Of a stretch of 37,102 bases of DNA, positions 16,913 to 26,065 are shown one piece after another. Within the stretch, counting starts at the first letter, position 1. Each line of letters opens with the position of its first letter. The DNA lies in assembly GCA_009694805.1 (NCBI GenBank), contig SICM01000022.1, positions 1-37,102 of the forward strand, written 5' to 3'. The notes under the pieces were generated by a model. It was not told the origin of the DNA and searched no databases. It worked only from the letters and a program-made list of their open reading frames with translations. The position numbers and the translations under genes are program-made. The DNA comes from Candidatus Latescibacterota bacterium (lineage in GTDB: Bacteria > Latescibacterota > UBA2968 > SICM01).

Positions 16913-17553
16913 TAACCGGCGCTGACCGGGTGGTAGTATCGCGTCCCGGCCGGCGGGGTCTCGATGGCCCGGATCAGGTCATCCAGGTCGGTCTCTCGTT
17001 TCACGAAGTCGATCTGGGAGGCGTTCACGACCAGAAGCGGGGCCTCCGTGTAGTGGGAAAAGAAGTGATTGTAGGCCTCGTTGAGCTTCTGGAGGTAGTC
17101 CAGGCTGATGTGCCGTTCGTAGGCCAGGCCCCGAAGCCGGATGTGCTGCATCAGCCTGTCGGTGTTGTTCTGGAGGTAGATCACGAGGTCCGGGCGGACG
17201 GCCCGGGGCATGAGAAGGCTCGCGAGCCGGTCGTAGAGGGCGGTCTCGGCGTCGTTGAGGGTCAGGTGGGCGAAGATGGCGTCTTTGGCGAACAGGTAGT
17301 CGCTGACGACGGTGGACCGGAAGAGGTCGGCCTGAATGAGTCCCTCCTGCTGACGGAACCGGCTCAGGAGGAAGAAGACCTGGTTCTGGAAGGCGTAACG
17401 GGCCGGGTCTTCATAGAATAGGGGGAGAAAGGGGTTCTCCTCCACCTCTTCGAGCAGGAGGCCGGCGTTCAGCCGTTCGGCCAGCATGCGGGCGAGGGAG
17501 GTCTTGCCCGCCCCGATGACGCCCTCGATGGCGATGTATTTGGCCTGGCTCAT
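16912..17553 (-). CDS. Deoxynucleoside kinase family protein
   Basis: The 213-residue protein starts MSQAKYIAIEGVIGAGKTSL, with the P-loop GVIGAGKTS at 11-19. It continues with LEEVEENPFLPLFYEDPARYAFQNQVFFLLSRF, a DYLFAKDAIFA segment in place of the usual DRS region, and the lid-like RLRGLAYERHISLDYLQKLNEAYNHFF. It phosphorylates deoxynucleosides with ATP. Which nucleoside cannot be told. The start ATG at 17551-17553 overlaps the folK stop by 4 bp, so translation is coupled. The same order (folB, folK, kinase) occurs in other bacteria, from general knowledge. Confidence 0.92.
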   Translation of the reverse strand: MSQAKYIAIEGVIGAGKTSLARMLAERLNAGLLLEEVEENPFLPLFYEDPARYAFQNQVFFLLSRFRQQEGLIQADLFRSTVVSDYLFAKDAIFAHLTLNDAETALYDRLASLLMPRAVRPDLVIYLQNNTDRLMQHIRLRGLAYERHISLDYLQKLNEAYNHFFSHYTEAPLLVVNASQIDFVKRETDLDDLIRAIETPPAGTRYYHPVSAG

Positions 17554-18053
17554 GAAAAGGATGTCAGTTTTTCGACGGGTTTGAGCGGGTTGCCTGCGCA
17601 CAGGTCCGCATAGAGGTCGCGCATCGTCCGGTTCAGGACCGGGTGGATGGCCTCGGGGTCCAGGTCACACAGCGGGGCCAGGACGAAGAGGCGCTCCGCC
17701 AGCAACAGGTGCGGGGCGATGAGGCCCTCTTCGCGAATGACGTCATCTCCGTAGAGGAGCAGGTCGAGGTCGATGTTGCGGGGTCCCCACCTGCGCTCCC
17801 GTCTGCGGCCCATCTCCCGTTCGGTTTCGAGCAGGGCATCGAGCAGGGCCCTCGCCCTGAGGGAGGTCGCGAGCCGGGCCGCGGCGTTCAGGAAGGGGGG
17901 CTGGTCCAGGACGCCCACAGGGTCGGTCTCATAGATGGCGGAGACGGCCAGGACCCGGATGCCGGAATGGTCCTCCAGGTGGCGCAGGGCCTGCTCCATC
18001 GTGCGCTGCCGGTCCCCGAGGTTCGATCCGAGTCCGATCCAGGCCAGGGTCAT
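17550..18053 (-). CDS. folK: 2-amino-4-hydroxy-6-hydroxymethyldihydropteridine diphosphokinase
   Basis: The 167-residue protein has IGLGSNLGDRQRTME, ETDPVGVLDQPPFLNAAARL and the signature RRWGPRNIDLDLLLYGDDVI, followed by APHLLLAERLFVLAPL. It transfers pyrophosphate from ATP to hydroxymethyl-dihydropterin in folate synthesis. It overlaps folB upstream and the kinase gene downstream by 4 bp each. folP is not in the window. Confidence 0.97.
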   Translation of the reverse strand: MTLAWIGLGSNLGDRQRTMEQALRHLEDHSGIRVLAVSAIYETDPVGVLDQPPFLNAAARLATSLRARALLDALLETEREMGRRRERRWGPRNIDLDLLLYGDDVIREEGLIAPHLLLAERLFVLAPLCDLDPEAIHPVLNRTMRDLYADLCAGNPLKPVEKLTSFS

Positions 18054-18397
18054 CCCTGTCCCCCCCGGCGGAGGACCTCCACCTCGATGCCGTCGAAGTG
18101 CCCCCGGAACGGAGGCGCGGGCTTGTGGACGCGCACCAGGACCTCCGGGAGATGGAAATGTTCGACCAGGGAGGTGGCGATGCGGTCGGTGAGGGCCTCG
18201 ACGAGTTCGTAGGTCTCGCCGGTGACGATGGCCTCGACGTGATCGTAGACCTGCGTGTAATCGACAACGGCGCGGGGGCCGAGGTCGGCCCGGATCTCCA
18301 CGTCCACCTCGTATTTCTGCCCCAGTTTCCGTTCCTCGGGGAAGAGCCCGTGACGCCCGTGGAAGACCATCTTTTTCAGACGCAGAATGTCAGACAT
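18050..18397 (-). CDS. folB: Dihydroneopterin aldolase
   Basis: The 115-residue protein has the FolB features MVFHGRHGLFPEERKLGQKY, VDYTQVYDHVE, ETYELVEALTDRIA and RVHKPAPPFRGHFDGIEVEV, including the catalytic Lys in HKP and the pterin-binding Glu in YELVE. It splits dihydroneopterin to hydroxymethyl-dihydropterin and glycolaldehyde. It is the first gene of a minus-strand set folB, folK, kinase, panB, panC that links folate and pantothenate synthesis. Confidence 0.96.
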   Translation of the reverse strand: MSDILRLKKMVFHGRHGLFPEERKLGQKYEVDVEIRADLGPRAVVDYTQVYDHVEAIVTGETYELVEALTDRIATSLVEHFHLPEVLVRVHKPAPPFRGHFDGIEVEVLRRGGQG

Positions 18398-18494
18398 ATC
18401 GGATCTTTCCCCAGGGCTGAAATCGGTTCAATATAGGCATTTCGTGGAAATGAAGTCAAGGGGAGTTTTAGGAGCGCCAGGAGGCAGATATAAA

Positions 18495-18563
18495 ACAGTC
18501 GTAGGAGCGTTCAATTGAACGCCCCTACGACTGTAGATGGGCGATTACAAGGATCGCCCCTAC
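18495..18563. repeat. Two adjacent GTAGGGGC-type palindromes
   Basis: The first (18495-18534) is a 40-bp near-perfect palindrome centred on GCGTTCAATTGAACGC with CGTAGG/CCTACG flanks. The second (18533-18563) pairs GGGCGAT with ATCGCCC over a 7-nt loop and keeps GTAG and CTAC at the outside. They fill the 187-bp gap between the groEL stop and the folB start. They share their frame with 14297-14324. Confidence 0.75.
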
Positions 18564-18584
18564 GTATAGAAATCGCCGTGTCCG

Positions 18585-20210
<1,626 letters not shown>

Positions 20211-20301
20211 CTCTGTTGGTCCTCCATAGGGTGAGAAGCGGGTGGATTGAAGTTGGTTGTATGAGGATAAACTATTATCAGTATTTCTGATACAACAATT
20301 C

Positions 20302-20328
20302 TTAGCACTCTTGCATAGAGAGTGCTAA
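20302..20328 (-). promoter_or_regulatory. CIRCE operator (HrcA binding site)
   Basis: TTAGCACTC, 9 spacer bases and GAGTGCTAA match the CIRCE consensus without mismatch. It lies 91 bp upstream of the groEL start and just downstream of the -10 box, the usual position for repression by HrcA. hrcA itself is outside the window. Confidence 0.96.
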
Positions 20329-20339
20329 GACGAGGTCTA

Positions 20340-20368
20340 AATATACCATAGACCCTTGTTTATCGCAA
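20340..20368 (-). promoter_or_regulatory. Sigma-70-type promoter of groEL
   Basis: On the minus strand TTGCGA (20363-20368) and TATATT (20340-20345) are separated by 17 bp. The CIRCE operator begins 11 bp after the -10 box, so it would cover the transcription start. Confidence 0.75.
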
Positions 20369-20422
20369 GAGCAAATTGACTTTGCAGGGGTAATGCTCTA
20401 TATTCAATCCCGAAAAACAGAT

Positions 20423-20471
20423 ATTGAGAATGGAGGATTGAGGGGCGCGGAATGCCCTCCTTCCTCACCCC
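20423..20471. repeat. Heptamer-periodic tract between groEL and smpB
   Basis: ATTGAGA, ATGGAGG and ATTGAGG follow at 7-nt steps (20423-20443). A complementary CCCTCCTTCCTC segment follows after GGCGCGGAATG. The wording is close to the GAGGATT array at 22363. It ends 32 bp before the smpB start. Confidence 0.6.
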
Positions 20472-20503
20472 TGTTTGCTGTCATCACCAGGACCTTGTGA
20501 CCT

Positions 20504-20971
20504 ATGGATGAGGCGGTCAAGATCATCGCACAGAATCGACGCGCCCGGTACGAATACCATATCCTGGAGACGTTCGAGGCGGGGCTGGTGCTGAACGGGA
20601 CGGAGGTGAAGGCCCTGCGCGGGGGCAAGGCCAGCCTCCCGGAGAGCTACGCCCGGGTGGAGAACGGGGAGGTGTTCCTGATTGGCGCCCACATCGACGA
20701 ATACGACCAGGGGAACCGTTTCAACCACGACCCGACCCGGCGTCGGAAGTTGCTTTTGCACCGGCGGGAGATCAACCGCCTGATCGGCCGGGTGGAGGAG
20801 CGGGGGCTGACGCTGGTGCCGCTCAGGATGTATTTCCGGCGCGGCAAGGCTAAGGTGGAACTGGGACTGGCGCGCGGGAAGAAGATGCACGACAAGCGGG
20901 AGACCATCGCCCGCCGGGAGGCCGAGCGGGAGGTGGCCTCGGCCATGAAGGCGAGCCGGCAGGGGAGATGA
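20504..20971 (+). CDS. smpB: SsrA-binding protein SmpB
   Basis: The 155-residue protein has the SmpB motifs [69 protein letters not shown] and the basic C-terminal [19 protein letters not shown]. It binds tmRNA and is needed for rescue of stalled ribosomes. No ssrA gene was recognised in the window. It is the first gene of a plus-strand run that diverges from groEL. The Shine-Dalgarno before ATG 20504 is weak. Confidence 0.97.
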   Translation: MDEAVKIIAQNRRARYEYHILETFEAGLVLNGTEVKALRGGKASLPESYARVENGEVFLIGAHIDEYDQGNRFNHDPTRRRKLLLHRREINRLIGRVEERGLTLVPLRMYFRRGKAKVELGLARGKKMHDKRETIARREAEREVASAMKASRQGR

Positions 20972-21003
20972 GAAGGCAGAAAGCAGAAGGCAGAAGGCAG
21001 AGC
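20971..21003. repeat. Heptamer array (unit AGAAGGC)
   Basis: Units AGAAGGC, AGAAAGC, AGAAGGC, AGAAGGC and a partial fifth follow each other from the last base of the smpB stop. The same unit wording occurs at 12238-12258. Confidence 0.8.
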
Positions 21004-21089
21004 GAACCGCCAAGTCAGGGAGGGGAGACGATCCTGTGAATCGTCCGGGGGGTGGAAGAGCGCCAAGAAAGGTACAGAGAAGGCAGGAA

Positions 21090-21124
21090 ATGCAAAATGC
21101 AAAATGTAAAGTTCAAAATTTTGA
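21090..21124. repeat. Heptamer array (ATGCAAA/ATGTAAA) containing the amidase start codon
   Basis: Five 7-nt steps ATGCAAA, ATGCAAA, ATGTAAA, GTTCAAA, ATTTTGA. The second ATG (21097) is the most likely start of the amidase, so the array encodes the first residues of its signal peptide (MQNVKFKIL). Confidence 0.7.
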
Positions 21125-22353
21125 TGACAGCCGCTGTCTGGGGCGTGTGTTCACTCGTCACCGGGGTGGCCTGGGGAGAGGAGGTCCTCCAGACGGTCCA
21201 GGTCGAGGGGCAGCCCTACGTGGCGCTGACGGGGGTGGCGCGGGCCACAGGAGGGACGGTCGAGTGGCTTGCAGGGTCTCAAAAAGTGAGGTTGCGCGTG
21301 GAGGACGGCCAGATCGTGGTCACGCCAGACGTCTCTCTCGTGACGGTAGGGCGGTCGTCGGTCCGGCTGCCTGCCCCCCCCCGGTGGGTCCACGGCGCGG
21401 TCCACGTCCCGGTAAAGTGGTTTCTCCCCCTCGTAGAGCCGTTTGCGCCGAGTCGCATAAAAATCAGTCAATCGTCGCGAGTCCAGAGTCCAGAGTCAAA
21501 ACCCACGACTCAGGACTCAAAAATAAGTCCGGAGTCCGGAGTCCAGAGTCAAAAACCGAAACCTACGACCCTGGACCCTGGACCCGTGACCCACGACTCA
21601 GGGGAGGGAAGGGCGGTGGAGGGGAGAGAGGCGTGGAAGATCCACACCGTGATCATCGACCCAGGGCACGGGGGAAAGGACCAGGGGGCGGTCGGCCCGA
21701 CCGGGCTGGAGGAGAAGGAGGTCGCCCTGAAGGTGGCTCTCCACCTCCAGGCGCTGATCGAACAGCGTCTCCACATCCGGGTGATTCTGACGCGCTCTTC
21801 CGACGCGTTCGTCTCTCTGGGGAGACGGGCGAGGGTCGCACTGGAAAATGATGGACGAATGTTCATCAGTCTGCACTGCAACGCGGTGACCCGGCAGCAG
21901 CGCGAGACGGGGGGGGCGGAGGTCTATTTCCTGTCCGAGGCCCGCACGGAAGAGGCCCGCGAGGTGGCCCGCCGGGAGAACGGGGCCCTGGCGTTTGAGG
22001 AGAACGGGGCGGGGGGGACCAACGGGAACTCCATCCTGCGGGATATCTTTGAGGGGATGTCCTCCGACCAGTATCTCAAGGAGAGTCAGGATCTGGCCGC
22101 GGAGATCCGGGGCGCGGTGGCGCGGACGGGAGGGGTGCTGAAGGATCGCGGGGTGAAGCAGGCCGGGTTCTACGTCATGAAGGGCACGCAGGCGCGCATG
22201 CCGAGCGTGCTGGTGGAGATGGCCTTCATCTCCAGCCCCAGGGAGGAGCGTATGCTGCGCACAGAGTCGTTTCAGAAGCAGCTCTCCGGGGCGATTTTTG
22301 AGGGGGTCCGGGCCTTCAAAGCGAAGGCGGAACAGGCGGTGGCGAACAAGTAG
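21097..22353 (+). CDS. N-acetylmuramoyl-L-alanine amidase, exported, AmiC-like
   Basis: The protein is 418 residues from ATG 21097, preceded by AGGA at 8 nt spacing; an in-frame ATG at 21052 would leave the signal peptide buried. Residues 1-26 form a signal peptide. Residues 28-116 look like a copper-amine-oxidase-N-like or AMIN-like cell-wall domain. Residues 128-169 are a Pro/Ser/Thr linker encoded by heptamer arrays. Residues 180-410 are an Amidase_3 domain with zinc ligands His191 (DPGHGG), Glu205 or Glu206 (GLEEKE) and His260 (SLHCN), and the catalytic Glu in VEMAF. It cuts the amide bond between MurNAc and the stem peptide, usually in cell separation. It lies between smpB and the DnaC-like gene, a context that does not reveal its partners. 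Confidence 0.93.
   Translation: MQNVKFKILMTAAVWGVCSLVTGVAWGEEVLQTVQVEGQPYVALTGVARATGGTVEWLAGSQKVRLRVEDGQIVVTPDVSLVTVGRSSVRLPAPPRWVHGAVHVPVKWFLPLVEPFAPSRIKISQSSRVQSPESKPTTQDSKISPESGVQSQKPKPTTLDPGPVTHDSGEGRAVEGREAWKIHTVIIDPGHGGKDQGAVGPTGLEEKEVALKVALHLQALIEQRLHIRVILTRSSDAFVSLGRRARVALENDGRMFISLHCNAVTRQQRETGGAEVYFLSEARTEEAREVARRENGALAFEENGAGGTNGNSILRDIFEGMSSDQYLKESQDLAAEIRGAVARTGGVLKDRGVKQAGFYVMKGTQARMPSVLVEMAFISSPREERMLRTESFQKQLSGAIFEGVRAFKAKAEQAVANK
21479..21601. repeat. Heptamer-periodic double hairpin inside the amidase coding sequence
   Basis: First hairpin 21479-21520: GAGTCCA, GAGTCCA, GAGTCAA face GACTCAG, GACTCAA. Second hairpin 21532-21601: GAGTCCG, GAGTCCA, GAGTCAA face GACCCTG, GACCCTG, GACCCGT, GACCCAC, GACTCAG. 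Steps are exactly 7 nt within each arm. The array is read without interruption as the linker between the two amidase domains. The unit is nearly the same as at 13281-13308. Confidence 0.85.
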
Positions 22354-22362
22354 AACAGGGGT

Positions 22363-22433
22363 GAGGATTGAGGATTGAGGATTGAGGGAAGGCATTCCTC
22401 GTTCCCCATTCCTCGTTCCTCATCCCGTTTTTT
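22363..22433. repeat. Heptamer array (GAGGATT) with complementary arm and T6 tail
   Basis: Three GAGGATT units and GAGGGAA (22363-22390) are followed, after GGCA, by CTCGTTC, CCCATTC, CTCGTTC and CTCATCC (22398-22425), which complement them imperfectly. CG and six T follow (22428-22433). It starts 10 bp after the amidase stop and could act as its terminator. Confidence 0.8.
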
Positions 22434-22444
22434 ACAGAGTGCTC

Positions 22445-23308
22445 ATGGAAAAGATCGCGGAGCGGGTGGCGGCGTGCCGGAAGTGCGATGGGCTGGGGTA
22501 CTTTTACGACGGAAAGGTCAAGGCCGGGCAGTTCGGAGAGACGAAGATCTGCATCTGCGTGGAGGCATTCTGCCGGTGCGGGGGCAGGACACCCTACCAG
22601 TATTTCGACGCGCAGATGGAGGCGCACTGGTGTCCGTGCCGTCCCTACCGCCAGAAGCTCCGCCAGGTGCAGCGGCTGTTCGCCCATTCGGACGTGCCGA
22701 AGCGATACCAGTGGAAATTTCTGGACGATTTCAAGGAGGCAGACCCTAAAGGCGTCAAGATCAGAGGGGCGATGGATTTGAAGTCCGTTGTCCGGAGGCG
22801 CGTGGAGACCTGCCAGTTGGGGAAGGCCCCAAGGGGTGTGCTGCTGTGGGGCTCCCCCGGCAACGGCAAGACGATGTTGAGTTGCATCCTTTTGAACGAA
22901 CTGATGTTTCAGTTCACCATGCCGGGGAAGTTCCTCGACCTGTCTCTCCAGTACTTCGAGAAGCTCCGGAACACTTACAACGAGGGGAGCGACCGTTACG
23001 GGCAGTCGTGGAACATCCTGGAGACCCTGAGCACCATCCCGTGCCTGGTGATCGACGACTTCGGGGTCCAGCGCAACACGGAGTGGGAACAGGAGATGCT
23101 CTACAACCTGGTGGACGCCCGGTATGAGCATGAACGACTGACGATGGTCACGACGAACAAACCCTTCGAAGAGATCCGGGAACTCCACGGGGGGCGCATC
23201 TACTCCCGGCTCCTGGAGATGTGCGAAATCATTCAGGTAGAGGCCTCGGATTATCGAGAACATTCCAACCACCAGGCGGGGCGGTCACGAAACGGAGTTC
23301 AGGGCTGA
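22445..23308 (+). CDS. DnaC/IstB-like AAA+ ATPase with cysteine-rich N-terminus
   Basis: The 287-residue protein starts at ATG 22445 (MEKIAERVAACRKCDGLGYF). Residues 11-65 hold eight cysteines in CxxC and CxC pairs (11/14, 36/38, 43/45, 63/65), probably binding zinc. The ATPase core has Walker A GSPGNGKT (136-143), Walker B LVIDD (201-205), the sensor TTN (236-238) and RIYSRLLEM, which matches the arginine region of DnaC, DnaI and IstB. It may load the replicative helicase. IstB transposition helpers are an alternative, but no istA is present and the neighbours are housekeeping genes. An internal in-frame start upstream at 22382 would read through the repeat array and is not used. Confidence 0.85.
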   Translation: MEKIAERVAACRKCDGLGYFYDGKVKAGQFGETKICICVEAFCRCGGRTPYQYFDAQMEAHWCPCRPYRQKLRQVQRLFAHSDVPKRYQWKFLDDFKEADPKGVKIRGAMDLKSVVRRRVETCQLGKAPRGVLLWGSPGNGKTMLSCILLNELMFQFTMPGKFLDLSLQYFEKLRNTYNEGSDRYGQSWNILETLSTIPCLVIDDFGVQRNTEWEQEMLYNLVDARYEHERLTMVTTNKPFEEIRELHGGRIYSRLLEMCEIIQVEASDYREHSNHQAGRSRNGVQG

Positions 23309-23345
23309 CAGCCTGTATCAAAACCTGTTTTAGAGATTGCTGTAT

Positions 23346-23365
23346 GGCAATCCCCTGGGGTTGCC
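23346..23365. repeat. Short GC-rich palindrome
   Basis: GGCAATCCCC and TGGGGTTGCC are complementary with one G-T pair, 37 bp after the DnaC-like stop. It may help end that transcript. No T-run follows. Confidence 0.5.
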
Positions 23366-23393
23366 CTGTTTGAAGGGGCAGGAGAAGCAAAAA

Positions 23394-23491
23394 CAGGTGT
23401 CGGGTATCAGGTATCAGGTGTCGGGAAAAGCAAAGATCATGAGCCTTTGGTTTTCTCCGAAACCCGAAACCTGACACCTGAAACCGCAGTT
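23394..23491. repeat. Heptamer-periodic imperfect hairpin (GTRTCRG arms)
   Basis: Left-arm units CAGGTGT, CGGGTAT, CAGGTAT, CAGGTGT (23394-23421) face right-arm units CCGAAAC, CCGAAAC, CTGACAC, CTGAAAC (23457-23484). The reverse complement of the right arm (GTTTCAG, GTGTCAG, GTTTCGG, GTTTCGG) matches the left arm unit by unit. It lies just upstream of rph. Confidence 0.85.
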
Positions 23492-23512
23492 GTCTTTTTC
23501 TCTGGAGGTTTC

Positions 23513-24250
<738 letters not shown>

Positions 24251-24254
24251 CATT

Positions 24255-24845
24255 ATGACGCTTGTCCTTGCCACGCGGAACGCCCACAAGGTCCGGGAGA
24301 TCGGGCAGGTCCTGGGCCCCGGGTTCCGGCTGCGGTCGCTGGCGGACTTTCCGGAGGTTCCGGAGGTCCCGGAGGAGGGGGAGACGTTTGAGGCGAACGC
24401 GGTCCAGAAGGCCGCCTTCGCGGCGCGGGCCCTCGGCGTCCCGGCGATGGCGGACGACTCCGGGCTGGAGGTGGACGCGCTCCAGGGCGCGCCGGGCGTG
24501 CGGTCGGCGCGTTTCGCCGGCGAGCGGGCGACCTCTGCGGAGAACAACGCGAAGCTCCTGCGGCTGCTGAAGGGGGTCCAGGAGGCGCAGCGGTCCGCGC
24601 GGTTCCGGTGCGTCATCGCCCTGGCCCTGCCTGACGGGACGGCCCGCACGGCGGAGGGGGCGTGCGCGGGGCGGATCGCGGAGGCCCCGCGCGGGACAGG
24701 GGGGTTCGGCTACGACCCGCTGTTCATCCCGGACGGGTACGACCGGACGTTCGCGGAGCTGGGGGAGGAGGTCAAGAACCGGATCAGCCACCGGGCTCAC
24801 GCGCTACGCCGGGCGAGGGAGATGATTTTAGAAATCGCAAAATGA
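24255..24845 (+). CDS. rdgB: dITP/XTP pyrophosphatase (RdgB/HAM1)
   Basis: The 196-residue protein has LVLATRNAHKVREI, GETFEANAVQKAAF, AMADDSGLEVDAL, GVRSARFAGE and GTGGFGYDPLFIPDGYDRTFAEL. It removes non-canonical purine nucleoside triphosphates to keep them out of DNA. Residues 34-42 (PEVPEVPEE) are encoded by a small tandem 9-nt repeat. It starts 4 bp after the rph stop and ends at a strong shared terminator. Confidence 0.97.
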   Translation: MTLVLATRNAHKVREIGQVLGPGFRLRSLADFPEVPEVPEEGETFEANAVQKAAFAARALGVPAMADDSGLEVDALQGAPGVRSARFAGERATSAENNAKLLRLLKGVQEAQRSARFRCVIALALPDGTARTAEGACAGRIAEAPRGTGGFGYDPLFIPDGYDRTFAELGEEVKNRISHRAHALRRAREMILEIAK

Positions 24846-24856
24846 ACGCGCTCAAG

Positions 24857-24894
24857 CAGAAGGCCCGCGACATTGTCGCGGGCCTTCTGTGTTT
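24857..24894. terminator. Bidirectional rho-independent terminator
   Basis: CAGAAGGCCCGCGAC (24857-24871) pairs perfectly with GTCGCGGGCCTTCTG (24875-24889) over a 3-nt loop and is followed by TGTTTC. It lies between the convergent rdgB (+) and Gfo/Idh (-) genes and can serve both. Confidence 0.92.
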
Positions 24895-24913
24895 CATACC
24901 CCTTAACGTCTGT

Positions 24914-25906
24914 TCAGATCTGCGCCAGGTAGATGAGGTCGCAGAGTTCCATGGTCTTGACCGCGTCCTCGAAGTTCGTCTCCGGCTGTTTCTTCTTCCG
25001 GATGCACTCCATGAAGTGCTGGTTGATGTCGTAGGGGCCGAAGGCGCGGTAGGCCTCCTTGCTGCCGGTCATGGCGAAGGGGTCGAGGGCCTGGACGGGT
25101 TCGACCTTGTTGTCCGCGTAGATGTGCCCACCCTCCTCGGGGTCACCGAAGCAGGAGATGCCCGGGGAATGGATCTCCACGCTGAAGATCCGGCGTCCGG
25201 TCATCCAGTTCGTGAGCAGGACGCCGGTCGCGCCGGAGGAGAATTTGACGAGGGCCAGGTGGACGGTGCAGTGCTCTGCCCCCAGCCGGCGGACGTCGCT
25301 GGCCACGCTCTCCACCTCGCCGCCGCACAGGTAACGCAGGGTGTCCACGGCGTGGATGGCGTCGCAGGTGAGGATGTCCATCGCGCCCTTGTAGTAGGGG
25401 CCCTGGCCGACGGCGTTCTTGTAGAATGTGGCCACGGCGGAGTGGACGGGGCCGCGCTTCTCGCAGATGGTCTTGCCTTCCCGGATGACGGGGGCGAAGC
25501 GGCGCTGGAAGGTGACGCCGGTGAGGACCTTGTGCTTGCGGGCGGCGATGGCCAGTTGGCGGGTCTGCTCGGTCGTGACCGTCGGGGGTTTCTCGATGAA
25601 CAGGTGGCAGCCGCGCTCGATGATGGAGATGGCGGTGTCGAAGATGTGGTAGGGGGGCATGATCGCGTAGACCGCGTCGGGCTTCTCCTTCTCGATCATC
25701 TCGACATGGTTTTTGTACCGGCCCTTGATCCCGAACTTGTCCGCGGCGGCGTTCAGGCGCTTCTCGTCCAGTTCGGCCACGGCCACGATCTCAACGCCGG
25801 GGAGGTCCCTGAGCGCCGGGTAGTGGGAGCTGGTGGCGCGACCGCCAGCGCCGATCATGGCCACTTTGATCCGGGAAGCGGACTTCTTCTTGGAGGCAGT
25901 TGGCAT
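24914..25906 (-). CDS. Gfo/Idh/MocA family NAD(P)-dependent oxidoreductase
   Basis: The 330-residue protein has the Rossmann start VAMIGAGGRATSSHYPAL, then AELDEKRLNAAADKFGI, the EKPPTVT loop with the family Lys, and a C-terminal a/b domain with ILTCDAIHAVDTLRYL holding the likely catalytic Asp/His pair. It would oxidise or reduce a sugar, polyol or inositol. It is related to the frameshifted paralogue at 26994-27964: both share DAIHAVDTLR or DGVHAIDTLR, and NWMTGRRIFSVEIHSPGI or SWMSGRRIFDVEMHAPGI. A TIM-barrel isomerase gene lies between them, which suggests one catabolic route. Confidence 0.93.
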   Translation of the reverse strand: MPTASKKKSASRIKVAMIGAGGRATSSHYPALRDLPGVEIVAVAELDEKRLNAAADKFGIKGRYKNHVEMIEKEKPDAVYAIMPPYHIFDTAISIIERGCHLFIEKPPTVTTEQTRQLAIAARKHKVLTGVTFQRRFAPVIREGKTICEKRGPVHSAVATFYKNAVGQGPYYKGAMDILTCDAIHAVDTLRYLCGGEVESVASDVRRLGAEHCTVHLALVKFSSGATGVLLTNWMTGRRIFSVEIHSPGISCFGDPEEGGHIYADNKVEPVQALDPFAMTGSKEAYRAFGPYDINQHFMECIRKKKQPETNFEDAVKTMELCDLIYLAQI

Positions 25907-25964
25907 GGAGACTCCGGGTTAAAGGATGAATAACAAACCCCTCCACCCCCCCCTCCCTCTTAGG

Positions 25965-26041
25965 AGTGCCAAGTGCCAAGTGCCAAGTAAAACCTCTGCG
26001 CTTTTGACGTGGCACGTGACACGTGGAACGTGGCACTTTAT
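25965..26041. repeat. Heptamer-periodic imperfect hairpin (AGTGCCA / ACGTGGC arms)
   Basis: Three AGTGCCA units and a partial fourth (25965-25988) face ACGTGGC, ACGTGAC, ACGTGGA, ACGTGGC and ACT (26007-26037). The loop holds CCTCTGCGCTTTT. It fills the gap between the two minus-strand genes at 24914 and 26066. Confidence 0.85.
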
Positions 26042-26065
26042 GAGGAAGGGGGTTGGGGGGTTGGG

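Noticed and set aside
21052-21096. Upstream ATG start for the amidase
   Set aside because: It would place a highly charged stretch before the signal peptide; the ATG at 21097 has a better-spaced AGGA and gives a normal signal peptide.
21479-21601. Amidase disrupted by a repeat insertion
   Set aside because: The array is read through in frame and both flanking domains are intact, so the gene is treated as functional.
23447-23512. Upstream start for RNase PH within the heptamer hairpin
   Set aside because: The family begins at the GTG at 23513 with GGAGG just before it; upstream residues are repeat-derived.
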